64,000 nt of DNA from Sulfitobacter sp. M05. GTDB lineage: Bacteria; Pseudomonadota; Alphaproteobacteria; Rhodobacterales; Rhodobacteraceae. The translations under genes were made by a program, and so were the position numbers. The notes beneath the pieces were generated by a model that ran no database searches, had not been told where the DNA came from, and saw only the letters and a list, made by a program, of their open reading frames with translations. The stretch spans positions 1-64,000 of the forward strand of contig NZ_JABEDH010000008.1 of the NCBI RefSeq assembly GCF_029285175.1, read 5' to 3'. Shown piece by piece: positions 1 to 9,012 of the stretch. Every line of letters begins with the position of its first letter. Position 1 is the first letter of the stretch.

Positions 1-960
1 CTTCGCAGCTTCCATCAGTTCGGCAGATTGTGTCGGCACGCCAAGGAAACGGGTGATGTCATTGTCGCGGATAAGGCGCACGGCCTCCTGCGCGTCCCAT
101 TTGTGCATCAAGGTGATTTTGGCACCCGCTGGCAGGCTAAGCAGGAATAATGGATGTGTCGCCGTAACGTGGAACAATGGGGTGACCACCAATGCCGAAG
201 GGCGGGGCGGTTCTGCGGCGTCCGGTGTGGGTGGGTCGATCAGCGGTGCCAGCACCGATTGCATCAGCCAGCTGAACACTGCGTTAACCGCGCCGCGATG
301 GGTTTGAACCACACCTTTCGGGTCGCCAGTGGTGCCAGAGGAGTACATCACGGCAAAATCATCATCTGTGTCGATGGCCACTTTTGGGGCCTGATCGCTG
401 GCCGCTCCGTCTCGCAGGCCGGTCAGGTCATGTTTGGTCTGGCCCTCGGCATCCCGCACACCGATCAGAGTCAGGTCCAGTTTTTCTTTCAGGGGTTTAA
501 GGCGCTCCATGCGGGGGCCATCGGCAAACACCACCTTGGCGGCGCTGTCGGTCAGGGCATATTCCAATTCTTCGGTTGTCCACCAAGCGTTCACAAATAC
601 GACCACACCGCCGATGGACGAAATTGCCAGTATCAGCTTGAGCAGCTCAGGATAGTTGCGCATTGCGATAGCAACCCGGTCCCCTTTGCCCAAACCTAAA
701 CTGTCCTGCATCGCATGGGCCAGACGGTTCACCGATCCGGTGTAGTCTGCGTATGTATAACTTTCGTCTTCGTAGGCGATATATTCGAATTTCCCGTCGC
801 CATGCCGTGCCCAGCCTGCGGCCATAAGGCCCGGTACTGTTGGTGGTATGTTGCGGAACGATTTGACAGTCACTCCGCGGACGTCAACAGTATCTACTGC
901 AAATGTCGGGTCTGTCTCGATGACATGGCGTACTGCCTCTTCAGGTGTCATCGCTGTCAT
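1..960 (-). CDS. Acyl-CoA synthetase (AMP-binding), 3'-truncated by window edge
   Basis: Class I adenylate-forming enzyme that activates a carboxylic acid with ATP and couples it to CoA. About 320 N-terminal residues are visible and the frame is still open at base 1. The ATP-binding P-loop reads YSSGTTGDPKG and is followed by VVQTH, typical of fatty/aryl acyl-CoA ligases. The start is ATG at 960; a G-rich stretch (GGGAGGGGG) lies further upstream, ahead of a tiny 8-codon frame whose stop overlaps this ATG. The gene is divergent from the NRPS at 1337, so it may supply an acyl-CoA donor to that enzyme; this is inference from position. The substrate cannot be told from the visible part. Confidence 0.85.
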   Translation of the reverse strand, partial: MTAMTPEEAVRHVIETDPTFAVDTVDVRGVTVKSFRNIPPTVPGLMAAGWARHGDGKFEYIAYEDESYTYADYTGSVNRLAHAMQDSLGLGKGDRVAIAMRNYPELLKLILAISSIGGVVVFVNAWWTTEELEYALTDSAAKVVFADGPRMERLKPLKEKLDLTLIGVRDAEGQTKHDLTGLRDGAASDQAPKVAIDTDDDFAVMYSSGTTGDPKGVVQTHRGAVNAVFSWLMQSVLAPLIDPPTPDAAEPPRPSALVVTPLFHVTATHPLFLLSLPAGAKITLMHKWDAQEAVRLIRDNDITRFLGVPTQSAELMEAAK

Positions 961-1038
961 CTCAGCCAAAGGTATGCGTGCATGGTTCCCCCTCCCAAGG
1001 TAGCCCGCCGGTACTGGCGATTAATAGATCGCAGCCGA

Positions 1039-1053
1039 CTCTGTGACACAGAG
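1039..1053. promoter_or_regulatory. 15-bp perfect palindrome in divergent promoter region
   Basis: CTCTGTG-A-CACAGAG, a perfect inverted repeat with a 1-bp centre. It lies in the 376-bp gap (961-1336) between the divergent acyl-CoA synthetase and NRPS genes. Size and position suit a repressor operator, but no regulator gene is adjacent. I see nothing else definite in this gap. Confidence 0.35.
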
Positions 1054-1336
1054 ACTAGGCAGGAAATCAACCGGTGCCAATACCGCAGAACGGAACGTCA
1101 TTCCACTTTTTGGGCTGCTTTTTGTCTGGCGAGACTCTGGTGTTTTTCGAATCCTCCGATATGGCACTGGCAAGTGTGAGACGGCGCATAAGACAGTGCT
1201 GCGCGGACGAGAAATGTTACAGGCGTGCCAGCTCTGCACAGGATGCTGGAAAAATCGCAATTTGCGTCGTAACAAGGGCGAAACCCGTTCAAAGGGTGCT
1301 TTCGAGAATGAAAAACCTGTCCAAGGAGTGTTTCGG

Positions 1337-4300
1337 ATGGTGACCGGCTATCCCCTGACACCGTTGCAACACAGCATGTACGCCAGTTCCGCATTGGCGC
1401 ATCGGCCCTGGCATTACGTTGAACAGATCGTTGTGCATATCGGTTCTGCTAAGCTGGATGTCGAGGCCATGGCGCGCGCTTGGTCCGAACTTTGCGCGGC
1501 CCATCCGGCGCTGCGCAATGTGATCAGCGACGGACCCAAAGGGGAGCTTTTGCAACACAGTGCAGAACCGGCAGCGATCATCCCCGCTCTGCACGATTGG
1601 CAGAAGTTGGATTCCGCAAAGAGCGATGCGGCGTTGCAGCAGTTTTTGGAGCAGGACCGCAAGGAAGGGATCGACGCCACGTCTTCTCCGGCGTTTCGGG
1701 TTGCCCTGTGTCGTACCGGTCAGGCGCAATCGGTGTTGGTCTGGAGCTTTCCGCACAGCTTGCTTGACGGGCGCGCCTTTGCACCGCTTTTGAATGCAGT
1801 ATTCAAGCGCTATAGGGAACTCACTGAGGGCGCGGAAAACGGCACTCCGATTGCCCCGCAAGACAATCTCTTTGAGGCGCATTGCCGACATCTGGCTGCA
1901 CTTGATCATGGCCCCGGCGAAGATCATTTCGCGCGCAGTCTTGCAGGATGGGAAGGCAGCGAAGGTCTGGTGCAGGACGGGGTGGCACCCACCCGCAAGA
2001 AGGAAGTGGCCTTTCACCTGAGCGCGGTGCAGACCAAAGCAGTGGCGCAGCTGGCCGCGCAGGCTGGTGTGACCAGCAGCACGGTTGTATCTGCCGTATG
2101 GGGGATTGTTCTGGCGCGCTTTTCTGGCCAGAGCGATGTGGTTATCGGGGCGACCCGCAATGGTCGCCATGTTATCGATGGTTCTGGCGACGCGGCTGGC
2201 TGCTTTATCACAACCGTGCCGATGCGGATAAAGCTGGCCCCGACACAGAGTTTCGGGGAGCTGTTGGCGGCGTTGCGTGCGGAGCAGGTTGCATTGCGCC
2301 CGTTTGAACATACACCGTTGACCAACATTAGCCGGCGTCTGGGGCTTGCGCCGGGTCGGTCGCTTTTTGACTCCGTTCTGATGTTTGACTTCGGCACTCT
2401 GCAAGAGCAGCTGCACTCCCTTGGTGGGGAGTGGGCAGAACGTCGGGTTGATCTGCTTGAGGAAGGGGACACGCCGGTCTCTATCGCCGCCTATATGGGG
2501 CAACAGTTAAAGATCGTCGTTGAATATGACCCTGCTCAGGTGCCCAATGGGCCCGGCCTTGGGCACGCTATGGTTCAGGTGTTGACGGGGTTGGGCGCGG
2601 TGACACCGGATACCGCCGTGGCTGCGTTGAATATGCTGACCACGGACCAGCAAGACCAGATTGTTACGCTGGCCGGTCCGGCCCAAGCGATACCTTCTCA
2701 AAGCGCGACAAGTCTCGACAGATTTGAACAGGTGGTGGCCGGCTTCCCTGACAGGATTGCCTTGATGCAGCCAGAGAACACCCCGCTAAGCTATGGGGCG
2801 TTGAATGATGCCGCGGATCGGTTGGCCGCGAACCTGATCGCAGCGGGTGTGCAAAAGGGCGATACTGTCGGTGTCTGTATGGTGCGCAGTATGGCGTTTA
2901 TCACGGCCATGCTGGCGGTCTGGAAAACCGGCGCTGCATTTGTCCCGATGGATCCTGGGTATCCAAAAGCAACTTTGGACATTATCGCGCAGGACAGCGG
3001 GGCAAGGTTTGTCCTGACGGACGCCACAGCCCCGGCGCTTGATGCCCCGACACGTGATATTGCAACGTTGACTGACACGGATGCTTTGTTGCCCAAGGGG
3101 GCGCGGCCCAATGGGGATGACCTTGCTTATGTTATCTTTACCTCTGGGACGACGGGGCGGCCCAAGGGGGTGATGATCAGCCATACTGCGCTGGCCGCCC
3201 ATGCCGATGCGATCATTCCGCATTTCGGCCTTACGCCGCAGGACCGTGTCTTGCAGTTTGCGGCCCTGAGTTTCGACGTGGCGCTGGAAGAGATTTTCCC
3301 AACATTGTTAAGTGGTGCCACATTGGTGTTGCGCAATGACGCCATGGCGCAATCAGTGCCCGAATTCCTAACCCAGTTGCAGGCGCTTGAAATCACGGTG
3401 AGCAACCTGCCAACAGGGTTCTGGGTCGCCTTGACAGAGATGCTGGACACCCATGATGTGGTCTTTCCGCCCAAGGTCAGGCTGATGATTGTCGGCGGGG
3501 AGCGGGTGCCGTTATCAGCGCTGAAACGTTGGCAGGCGCTGCTGCCGCAGGTCCGCTGGCTGAATGGATACGGGCCGACAGAAACCACAATCACCTGTAC
3601 CACCCATGAGGCGACCGCCGCAGACCTGACTGGTGAAACCGTGCCAATCGGTCGGCCCCTGTCCCATGCCCGCGCCTGGGTTTTGGGGTGGGATGGCGGG
3701 TTGTTGCCCCCGGGTGTTGAGGGCGAATTGTTTATTTCTGGGCCTGCTGTGTCAAAAGGTTACATTGGTGATCCCGACCGCACTGCCCAAAGTTTTGCGC
3801 AGGCGCGGTTCGACCCTGATGTCGGGTGCATCTATGGCACAGGTGACCGTGTAAAGTGGCAGGGTGGCGTGCTGCATTATCTGGGCCGTATGGACCGCCA
3901 GATCAAATTGCGCGGTTTCCGCATTGAGCCGGGCCAGATCGAAGCCGCAATCGAAATGCAAAGCGGTGTCGAGCGCGCTCATGCTGATCTGTTCAGCCCC
4001 GCCTCGGGTCGGCAGCAATTGGTTGCATGGTACTCTGTTACAGGGGGCGGCGGCGCTGCGACACCGGAAGCCTTGAAAACCGCGATCACTGATGTTTTGC
4101 CACCCCAGATGCACCCTGTTCTGGTGCCCGTCGACACATGGCCGCAAACCGCGGGGGGTAAGGTTGATGTCGCCCGTCTGCCCGCGCCCGATCCCGGGGG
4201 TAGTATGGATGCGGTGGGCGGAAACGAAGCCCCCGAAGGCACGCTGGTTGAAGAGGTAATACAGCTGTTTCGCGATGTTTTGCAGGCTGAGAGTATCGGG

Positions 4301-5275
4301 CCGCAAACTTCGTTCTTTGATGCGGGTGGGGATTCACTGTCGCTCTTGCGGCTCATGCCCGAACTGGAACGCGCGTTTAAGCTCAAGCTGGAGCCCACAG
4401 CGATCTATACTGACCCAACACCGCAGGGTGTGGTGCGGGCGTTGATTGCACAGGATCCCGATCCGCTGGTGGTGATCCCGATACAGGAGAAAGGGACGCT
4501 GGCACCAATCTATGCGGTGCATGTGTTGGGCGATAACGGTTCTTATTTCCGACCTCTGTCAAAGGTGCTGGGTACCAAACAGCCGGTTTTCGGGTTAACG
4601 GTTGGGTTGCTGTCAAAGACCACCCCGACGACCGTGCCCGACATTGCACAATTCTATTTACGCCAGATCGAGCGGCACCATCCCGAAGGCCCGCTTTCCC
4701 TGATTGCCGTCTCGGCGGGAAGTTATGTGACGCTGGAACTGGCGCAATTGCTGCAAAAGGCGGGCCGTGACGTTCAGGCGCTGATCCTATTGGATGCAGA
4801 AGGACCGGCGGGGCGTGATCGTGTGGGTCGTCTGGCGCGGGTTGGTGTGCATCTGGGCGAAACCCTGCGTCATGGCTGGCCCTACATCACCAGACATCTT
4901 GCACTGCGTAAAGAAGCACGTGCGCAGGATGTATCGAAACAGCGGCTGCAATCCGATGATGGCGCATCAGCCGAAGTGCAGGCGGATGATCTGGGTGGGG
5001 TCAATGACTTTGTGGCTGCCAATCAGATTGCCATCGAAGCTTATGAGCCCCAACCCTATAGCAAGCGGTTGACCATTTTCAGGGCAGGTGACGATAGGTT
5101 CGACAGTAAAGAAGCGATCCGTAATGGGTTGGGCTGGGGCGGCATCGCGACTGCCGGTTTTGATCTGACGGATGTTCCGGGTGATCATCTGGGTATCCTT
5201 GCGGAGCCGAATGTACAAAGGCTTGGTGCAGAGATTGCCGCGCTGCTGAACGCCTTGGGCGCGGGTCGGGATTAA
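1337..5275 (+). CDS. Single-module non-ribosomal peptide synthetase, C-A-T-TE (1312 aa)
   Basis: Makes a peptide or acyl-amino-acid bond and releases the product. Condensation domain about 1-430 with PHSLLDG (139-145): the second His (H140) of HHxxxDG is kept, the first is Pro. Adenylation domain about 460-950: A3 core FTSGTTGRPKG near 601, A5 NGYGPTET near 743, A7 YGTGD near 833, A8 ending KLRGFRIE near 857, A10 lysine K942. Carrier domain with GGDS, phosphopantetheine site S1000. Thioesterase 1050-1312 with AVSAGS (S1126; Ala replaces the first Gly of GxSxG) and GDH near the end. My reading of the specificity code is D-V-E-N-I-G-G-I-T-K; the acidic residue at the third position hints at a basic amino acid, uncertain. 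Start chosen at ATG 1337 because AAGGAG precedes it; the open frame extends further upstream without similarity. The 3' end overlaps the convergent flippase by 4 bp. Confidence 0.92.
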   Translation: MVTGYPLTPLQHSMYASSALAHRPWHYVEQIVVHIGSAKLDVEAMARAWSELCAAHPALRNVISDGPKGELLQHSAEPAAIIPALHDWQKLDSAKSDAALQQFLEQDRKEGIDATSSPAFRVALCRTGQAQSVLVWSFPHSLLDGRAFAPLLNAVFKRYRELTEGAENGTPIAPQDNLFEAHCRHLAALDHGPGEDHFARSLAGWEGSEGLVQDGVAPTRKKEVAFHLSAVQTKAVAQLAAQAGVTSSTVVSAVWGIVLARFSGQSDVVIGATRNGRHVIDGSGDAAGCFITTVPMRIKLAPTQSFGELLAALRAEQVALRPFEHTPLTNISRRLGLAPGRSLFDSVLMFDFGTLQEQLHSLGGEWAERRVDLLEEGDTPVSIAAYMGQQLKIVVEYDPAQVPNGPGLGHAMVQVLTGLGAVTPDTAVAALNMLTTDQQDQIVTLAGPAQAIPSQSATSLDRFEQVVAGFPDRIALMQPENTPLSYGALNDAADRLAANLIAAGVQKGDTVGVCMVRSMAFITAMLAVWKTGAAFVPMDPGYPKATLDIIAQDSGARFVLTDATAPALDAPTRDIATLTDTDALLPKGARPNGDDLAYVIFTSGTTGRPKGVMISHTALAAHADAIIPHFGLTPQDRVLQFAALSFDVALEEIFPTLLSGATLVLRNDAMAQSVPEFLTQLQALEITVSNLPTGFWVALTEMLDTHDVVFPPKVRLMIVGGERVPLSALKRWQALLPQVRWLNGYGPTETTITCTTHEATAADLTGETVPIGRPLSHARAWVLGWDGGLLPPGVEGELFISGPAVSKGYIGDPDRTAQSFAQARFDPDVGCIYGTGDRVKWQGGVLHYLGRMDRQIKLRGFRIEPGQIEAAIEMQSGVERAHADLFSPASGRQQLVAWYSVTGGGGAATPEALKTAITDVLPPQMHPVLVPVDTWPQTAGGKVDVARLPAPDPGGSMDAVGGNEAPEGTLVEEVIQLFRDVLQAESIGPQTSFFDAGGDSLSLLRLMPELERAFKLKLEPTAIYTDPTPQGVVRALIAQDPDPLVVIPIQEKGTLAPIYAVHVLGDNGSYFRPLSKVLGTKQPVFGLTVGLLSKTTPTTVPDIAQFYLRQIERHHPEGPLSLIAVSAGSYVTLELAQLLQKAGRDVQALILLDAEGPAGRDRVGRLARVGVHLGETLRHGWPYITRHLALRKEARAQDVSKQRLQSDDGASAEVQADDLGGVNDFVAANQIAIEAYEPQPYSKRLTIFRAGDDRFDSKEAIRNGLGWGGIATAGFDLTDVPGDHLGILAEPNVQRLGAEIAALLNALGAGRD

Positions 5276-6615
5276 TGCGCGTGAAGTGCGTCCGCTGATC
5301 CGGGCAGCAACATCATCACATCGTGCCAGTTCATCCAGACTGCGACAGCCCCCAACAGCAATGCAACCGGCAGGAACAAAAGGTCGTGCCGGTGGTCCCA
5401 TGCACCATGCCGCCAAGCCAGCAGGGCGATGAACGGATGATAGAGCAGCAGCGCAATGACAAGGCCGGCGACCGCCCCGAATAATCCGTACAAACTGACC
5501 CCGATCAGAAAACCACCGGTGCTTAACAGTGCTTTGGTGAGGCTAACGCCAAAGAAGCCGCGTGAATCGCCGGTGGCAAGTGCGGCCTGATCATAGGTGA
5601 GTGACACCACGGTAATCATCTGGGCACTGGCCACGGCAACGATAATGCCACCGGCCGCCAGATAGCGGTCGTCGTATAACAACTGAACGATCCAGGGGCC
5701 GGCGATTGCAAGCACGAACAACACGGCAAGCATCAGTGCGGTGAGGTAGTAGCGCAGTTTGAACAAACGGTCACGGGCTGATCTGTCTTCGGCATTCAGG
5801 TGCTCGCGGTAAAGTGGGATCAACACGCGCGATGTGATCATCATACCCAGCATTAACGGGAAACTGGCCAGAAACATGCCGATATTGTAAATGCCCAGCC
5901 CTTCAATACTGAGGAACTTGCCCAGAATGGCGCGGTCGCCTTGCGATACCAGCAGTCCACAAATCGACGACAGGAAGATCCACAGGCCAAAGTGTAACAG
6001 TTCCGATCCGGCGGCCTTTTCCCAGCGAAGGCGGTTCCCGGGGCCCGGCAGGAACAACCACATAAAGGTCAGTCGTACGATTGCCGTGACGGTCCAGCCG
6101 GCCACCAGCGCCCATGTTGACCGGTTAACCCAGGCCAGGACCACCATCGAAATGATGCCAACCAGCGTCGCGGCCAGATCAAGCGCTGTGACTCGCCCGA
6201 TCAGCAAATGCCGGTTGGCGGTTTCAACGCGAATGGGTTCTAGCGCTGCAAACAGTAGCGACACAGCCGCCACGGGCAACATCAAGGCGATGACAGGTTG
6301 TTCGTAAAAGGCAGCAGCCGGCAGGGCCAGCGCGCAGGCGGCAAGCCAGAGAACAAACCCGCGGATGATTTGTAACGTCCACGCGGTATCAAGAAAGGCC
6401 GGTTCGTCACCACGTTTGCTTTGCATGATGGATTGAGCGATGCCCATATCCGAAATCAGGGTCAGACCGATCAGCATCATGGTAACCAGCGCCATGATGC
6501 CGAAGGATTCAGGGAACAGCAGGCGGGCAAGGATCAGGTTCGAAACAAACCGCGCCCCTTGTGAGATCACAAAGGCAAGCGCCGTCCAGGTCGACCCGCG
6601 TGCCGCCCGCGCCAA
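5272..6615 (-). CDS. Oligosaccharide flippase family protein (Wzx-like, MOP superfamily)
   Basis: Inner-membrane protein with about 12 hydrophobic segments and the N-terminal signature of polysaccharide flippases (ARAARGSTW, then SQGARFVSNLILARLL and PESFGIMALV). The family moves lipid-linked saccharides across the inner membrane. The start is uncertain: the only conventional in-frame start is TTG at 6615, without a good ribosome site. The frame stays open to 6705 and the residues just upstream (FFGTTLLARAA) look like family sequence, so translation may begin at a rare ATT at 6687, 7-8 nt after GGGGGA. It converges with and overlaps the NRPS gene; whether it exports the NRPS product or serves surface polysaccharide is open. 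Confidence 0.85.
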   Translation of the reverse strand: MARAARGSTWTALAFVISQGARFVSNLILARLLFPESFGIMALVTMMLIGLTLISDMGIAQSIMQSKRGDEPAFLDTAWTLQIIRGFVLWLAACALALPAAAFYEQPVIALMLPVAAVSLLFAALEPIRVETANRHLLIGRVTALDLAATLVGIISMVVLAWVNRSTWALVAGWTVTAIVRLTFMWLFLPGPGNRLRWEKAAGSELLHFGLWIFLSSICGLLVSQGDRAILGKFLSIEGLGIYNIGMFLASFPLMLGMMITSRVLIPLYREHLNAEDRSARDRLFKLRYYLTALMLAVLFVLAIAGPWIVQLLYDDRYLAAGGIIVAVASAQMITVVSLTYDQAALATGDSRGFFGVSLTKALLSTGGFLIGVSLYGLFGAVAGLVIALLLYHPFIALLAWRHGAWDHRHDLLFLPVALLLGAVAVWMNWHDVMMLLPGSADALHAH

Positions 6616-7084
6616 AAGGGTTGTGCCGAAAAAGCCGCGTGCGTCTTTGGGCGCATCTGTTTCGCGCGGATTTACATTGTCAGAAATGGAATCGTCCCCC
6701 GACTGTCAGGGCTAAAGAGGGGACCAACTGTATTGCCATATCTGTAATACGCACGCGTTTTCCCATTCGGTATACCTTAGGAGGTGTTTTTCTGTAGCGC
6801 TCATCCCGAAAGAGGGGAAGCGGAAAGGCGCAACTATCCAGATCGGAGTTAACGCTGTGCGGCCTTGGGATCACGGGGAAAACGCCGCGAGTCTTCGCAA
6901 GATGTCTGCCACAATGGAAAAATAACAGCGACGGCAGGGCAGTATGCTGGTCAATGGGTCAAATCGAAATAGATGATCGTCCAAGCGGTTGTTGCGGCCC
7001 GTTCTGGGTCTGCAGCACAATATGAACGACGGCGGGCAGAGACACTATCCAAGCAGACCCCCGCCACAGAGAGGCCGGACGAAG
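6616..7084. other. Intergenic region, 469 bp
   Basis: Lies between the flippase start and the FNT gene. The first 90 bp may be the true 5' end of the flippase. The rest contains only short frames without recognisable sequence. No clear terminator, RNA gene or strong promoter was recognised. Confidence 0.4.
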
Positions 7085-7936
7085 ATGAGTAAACCACATA
7101 ACGATGCCTTGGCGCGCACCCGCGAAAGTGTAGCAGAAGAGAAGACGGTGAGAGACGCGTCCAAACTGTCCTCGCGCTTGATTTACGAAGTGATCCGCCG
7201 TGATGGCGAGGAGGAGCTAGAGCGCCCTGTCCGTTCTCTTATCTGGTCTGGTATTGCGGCCGGTATCATGATCAGTTTTTCGGTTCTGGGGGAAGCGATT
7301 TTCCGAACCTATCTGCCTGATACCCCGGGCAGCTATCTGGTTGAGAACCTTGGTTACAGCTTGGGGTTTTTGCTGGTTATCCTTGGCCGAATGCAGCTGT
7401 TTACCGAAAACACTATTACAACTGTCCTGCCATTGATGGTTGAACCAACCCGACGGAAATTTGCCGAGGTCGGGCGGCTGTGGCTGGTTGTTCTGTCTGC
7501 AAATGTTGTCGGTGCCTTCGCGATTGCAACGCTGTTTGCCCATACACCTGCGATCCCTGCCGAGCTGATGCCGGCATTGGTGTCCTTGTCGGAACATGCG
7601 GTCGGGATGCCGGCCGGCGAAAGTTTTGCACGCGCCGTTCCGGCGGGTATCCTGATTGCGGCGATTGTGTGGATGTTGCCGCAGGCGGAAAACGCAACTT
7701 TCTTTGTTATCCTTGTGTTTACTTGGCTTATCGCTGCCGGTGATTTTACCCATGTGGTCGCGGGATCGGTTGAAATGGCGTTGCTCGCCGTGCGGGGGGA
7801 TCTTGGGTTTTATGCCGCTGTCTTTGAATTTTTCCTGCCTGTTCTAGGTGGCAATGTGGTTGGTGGCACCGCGATTTTTGCGATGATGGCTTGGGGGCAG
7901 GTGCGGCACGAACTGGCCCACACCGATCCGCAATGA
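7085..7936 (+). CDS. Formate/nitrite transporter (FNT) family protein, YfdC-like
   Basis: Predicted pentameric inner-membrane channel for small monovalent anions such as formate or nitrite. The 283-aa protein has a charged N-terminus of about 60 residues followed by six hydrophobic segments, including SLGFLLVILGRMQLFTENTI and the paired half near GDFTHVVAGSVE, characteristic of the YfdC branch. Start placed at ATG 7085 (MSKPHND) because the upstream extension has no family character. It is a single gene flanked by small intergenic regions. The substrate is not decided by the sequence; formate would fit the many C1-producing pathways in this window. Confidence 0.85.
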   Translation: MSKPHNDALARTRESVAEEKTVRDASKLSSRLIYEVIRRDGEEELERPVRSLIWSGIAAGIMISFSVLGEAIFRTYLPDTPGSYLVENLGYSLGFLLVILGRMQLFTENTITTVLPLMVEPTRRKFAEVGRLWLVVLSANVVGAFAIATLFAHTPAIPAELMPALVSLSEHAVGMPAGESFARAVPAGILIAAIVWMLPQAENATFFVILVFTWLIAAGDFTHVVAGSVEMALLAVRGDLGFYAAVFEFFLPVLGGNVVGGTAIFAMMAWGQVRHELAHTDPQ

Positions 7937-7961
7937 CGGGTGTTGATTTCGGGCCCTGCCT

Positions 7962-8348
7962 CTAAAGCAGCCAGAGTATGACGCCGGTTGCAACGGCCCC
8001 AAAGGTCAAGACAAACGCCAAGACCATCATCCGTTGATGTGACTGCGCTTCGACATCGTGGTCATTCATACGTTTTTGCGCCTGGCGGCATTTGGTCGCC
8101 GCCGCCCAGAAAATCAGGATCGCAACCACGATAAAAATCTCGGCGACACCTTTGGCAATCAGCGGATAATTTGTGTCTTTGAAAATGGCCTTTAGCCCCA
8201 GCGCGAGCGCGATGCAGGCCATCCCGGTGCGCATCCAGCCGGCAAAGGTGCGTTCATTTGCCAGAATGGTTCGGTCTTCGGCCCAAGCGGTTCGGGTGTC
8301 TGCCAATTCCTGCGAACTGGGATCTTTGGAAAGCTCTGTGTCGGGCAT
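7962..8348 (-). CDS. DUF202 (YidH-like) small membrane protein
   Basis: 128-aa protein with three hydrophobic segments. An N-terminal motif RTILANERTFAGWMRTG is typical of DUF202, followed by two helices and a C-terminal helix ending ILWLL. The function is unknown across the family. ATG 8348 was chosen because AAGGA lies 8 nt before it; a TTG two codons upstream (8354) is the alternative. The 3' end faces the end of the FNT gene. Confidence 0.85.
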   Translation of the reverse strand: MPDTELSKDPSSQELADTRTAWAEDRTILANERTFAGWMRTGMACIALALGLKAIFKDTNYPLIAKGVAEIFIVVAILIFWAAATKCRQAQKRMNDHDVEAQSHQRMMVLAFVLTFGAVATGVILWLL

Positions 8349-8440
8349 GGGCAATTTCCTTTTGTCGCCGTGGGAGCAAGGGCAGCGGATTGTCTTTCCT
8401 GTGTCCAGTCAGTCGGGGGCTGTTTACAACGCCTCTTATG

Positions 8441-8920
8441 CTACATGTTATGGCCGGATATCTCTGGAAATACATGGGTGCGTTTGACCACGCCGTAAAC
8501 AAAACTGCTGTCGATTGAGCCGATTCCGCCAATCGACTGCAACCTGTCCCTGACAAATCGTTCATAGCCTTCGAGGTCACTGACCACGACCCGTAACATA
8601 TAGTCTGACAAGCCGGTCATCACAAAACACTCAAGCACTTCGGGGATGCGTTTCATCTGTTCTTCGAAATGGTCAACGACATCTTTGGTGTGTTTCTCAA
8701 GACTGATCCGCACCATCACGGTGACGGGAAGCCCGTAGGCGCGGGCGTCAACATCAACGCTGTAGCCGGTGATCGCCTTGCTCTGTTCCAGCAGGCGCAG
8801 GCGGCGCAGACAGGGAGATGGCGAAAGATTCACCTCTGCGGCGAGGTCAAGGTTGGTCATCCGTCCGTTTTTTTGAAGGGTTCGGATGATTTTTCGGTCA
8901 ATTGCGTCAAGTTGTGGCAT
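8441..8920 (-). CDS. Lrp/AsnC family transcriptional regulator (MdeR-like)
   Basis: 159-aa regulator with an N-terminal winged helix-turn-helix (about 1-60; DAIDRKIIRTLQKNGRMTN, then PCLRRLRLLE) and a C-terminal RAM ligand-binding domain (about 65-150; GLSDYMLRVVVSDLEGYERF). It is transcribed away from methionine gamma-lyase, the same arrangement as mdeR-mdeA in Pseudomonas putida, where the Lrp-type protein activates the lyase gene. An imperfect palindrome in the 92-bp gap is a candidate site. The assignment as the methionine-responsive regulator rests on context. Confidence 0.9.
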   Translation of the reverse strand: MPQLDAIDRKIIRTLQKNGRMTNLDLAAEVNLSPSPCLRRLRLLEQSKAITGYSVDVDARAYGLPVTVMVRISLEKHTKDVVDHFEEQMKRIPEVLECFVMTGLSDYMLRVVVSDLEGYERFVRDRLQSIGGIGSIDSSFVYGVVKRTHVFPEISGHNM

Positions 8921-8926
8921 TTTAAA

Positions 8927-8948
8927 CCAATAATTATGATATTGTTGG
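8927..8948. promoter_or_regulatory. Imperfect palindrome, candidate Lrp-family operator
   Basis: A 22-bp AT-rich sequence with CCAA/TTGG outer arms matches its reverse complement at 14 of 22 positions. It sits between the divergent regulator (start 8920) and methionine gamma-lyase (start 9013), close to the regulator start. Length and composition fit Lrp-type sites; binding is inferred. Confidence 0.35.
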
Positions 8949-9012
8949 GTGATTTAGCAATAAATGACCTCGGTTTCTAGTGGATAATGCTTTTGAAATC
9001 GAGGAGACAGCG

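Noticed and set aside
1289..2503. 404-codon minus-strand frame inside the NRPS gene
   Set aside because: It is antisense to a clear NRPS condensation/adenylation region and shows no recognisable domain; a GC-rich shadow frame.
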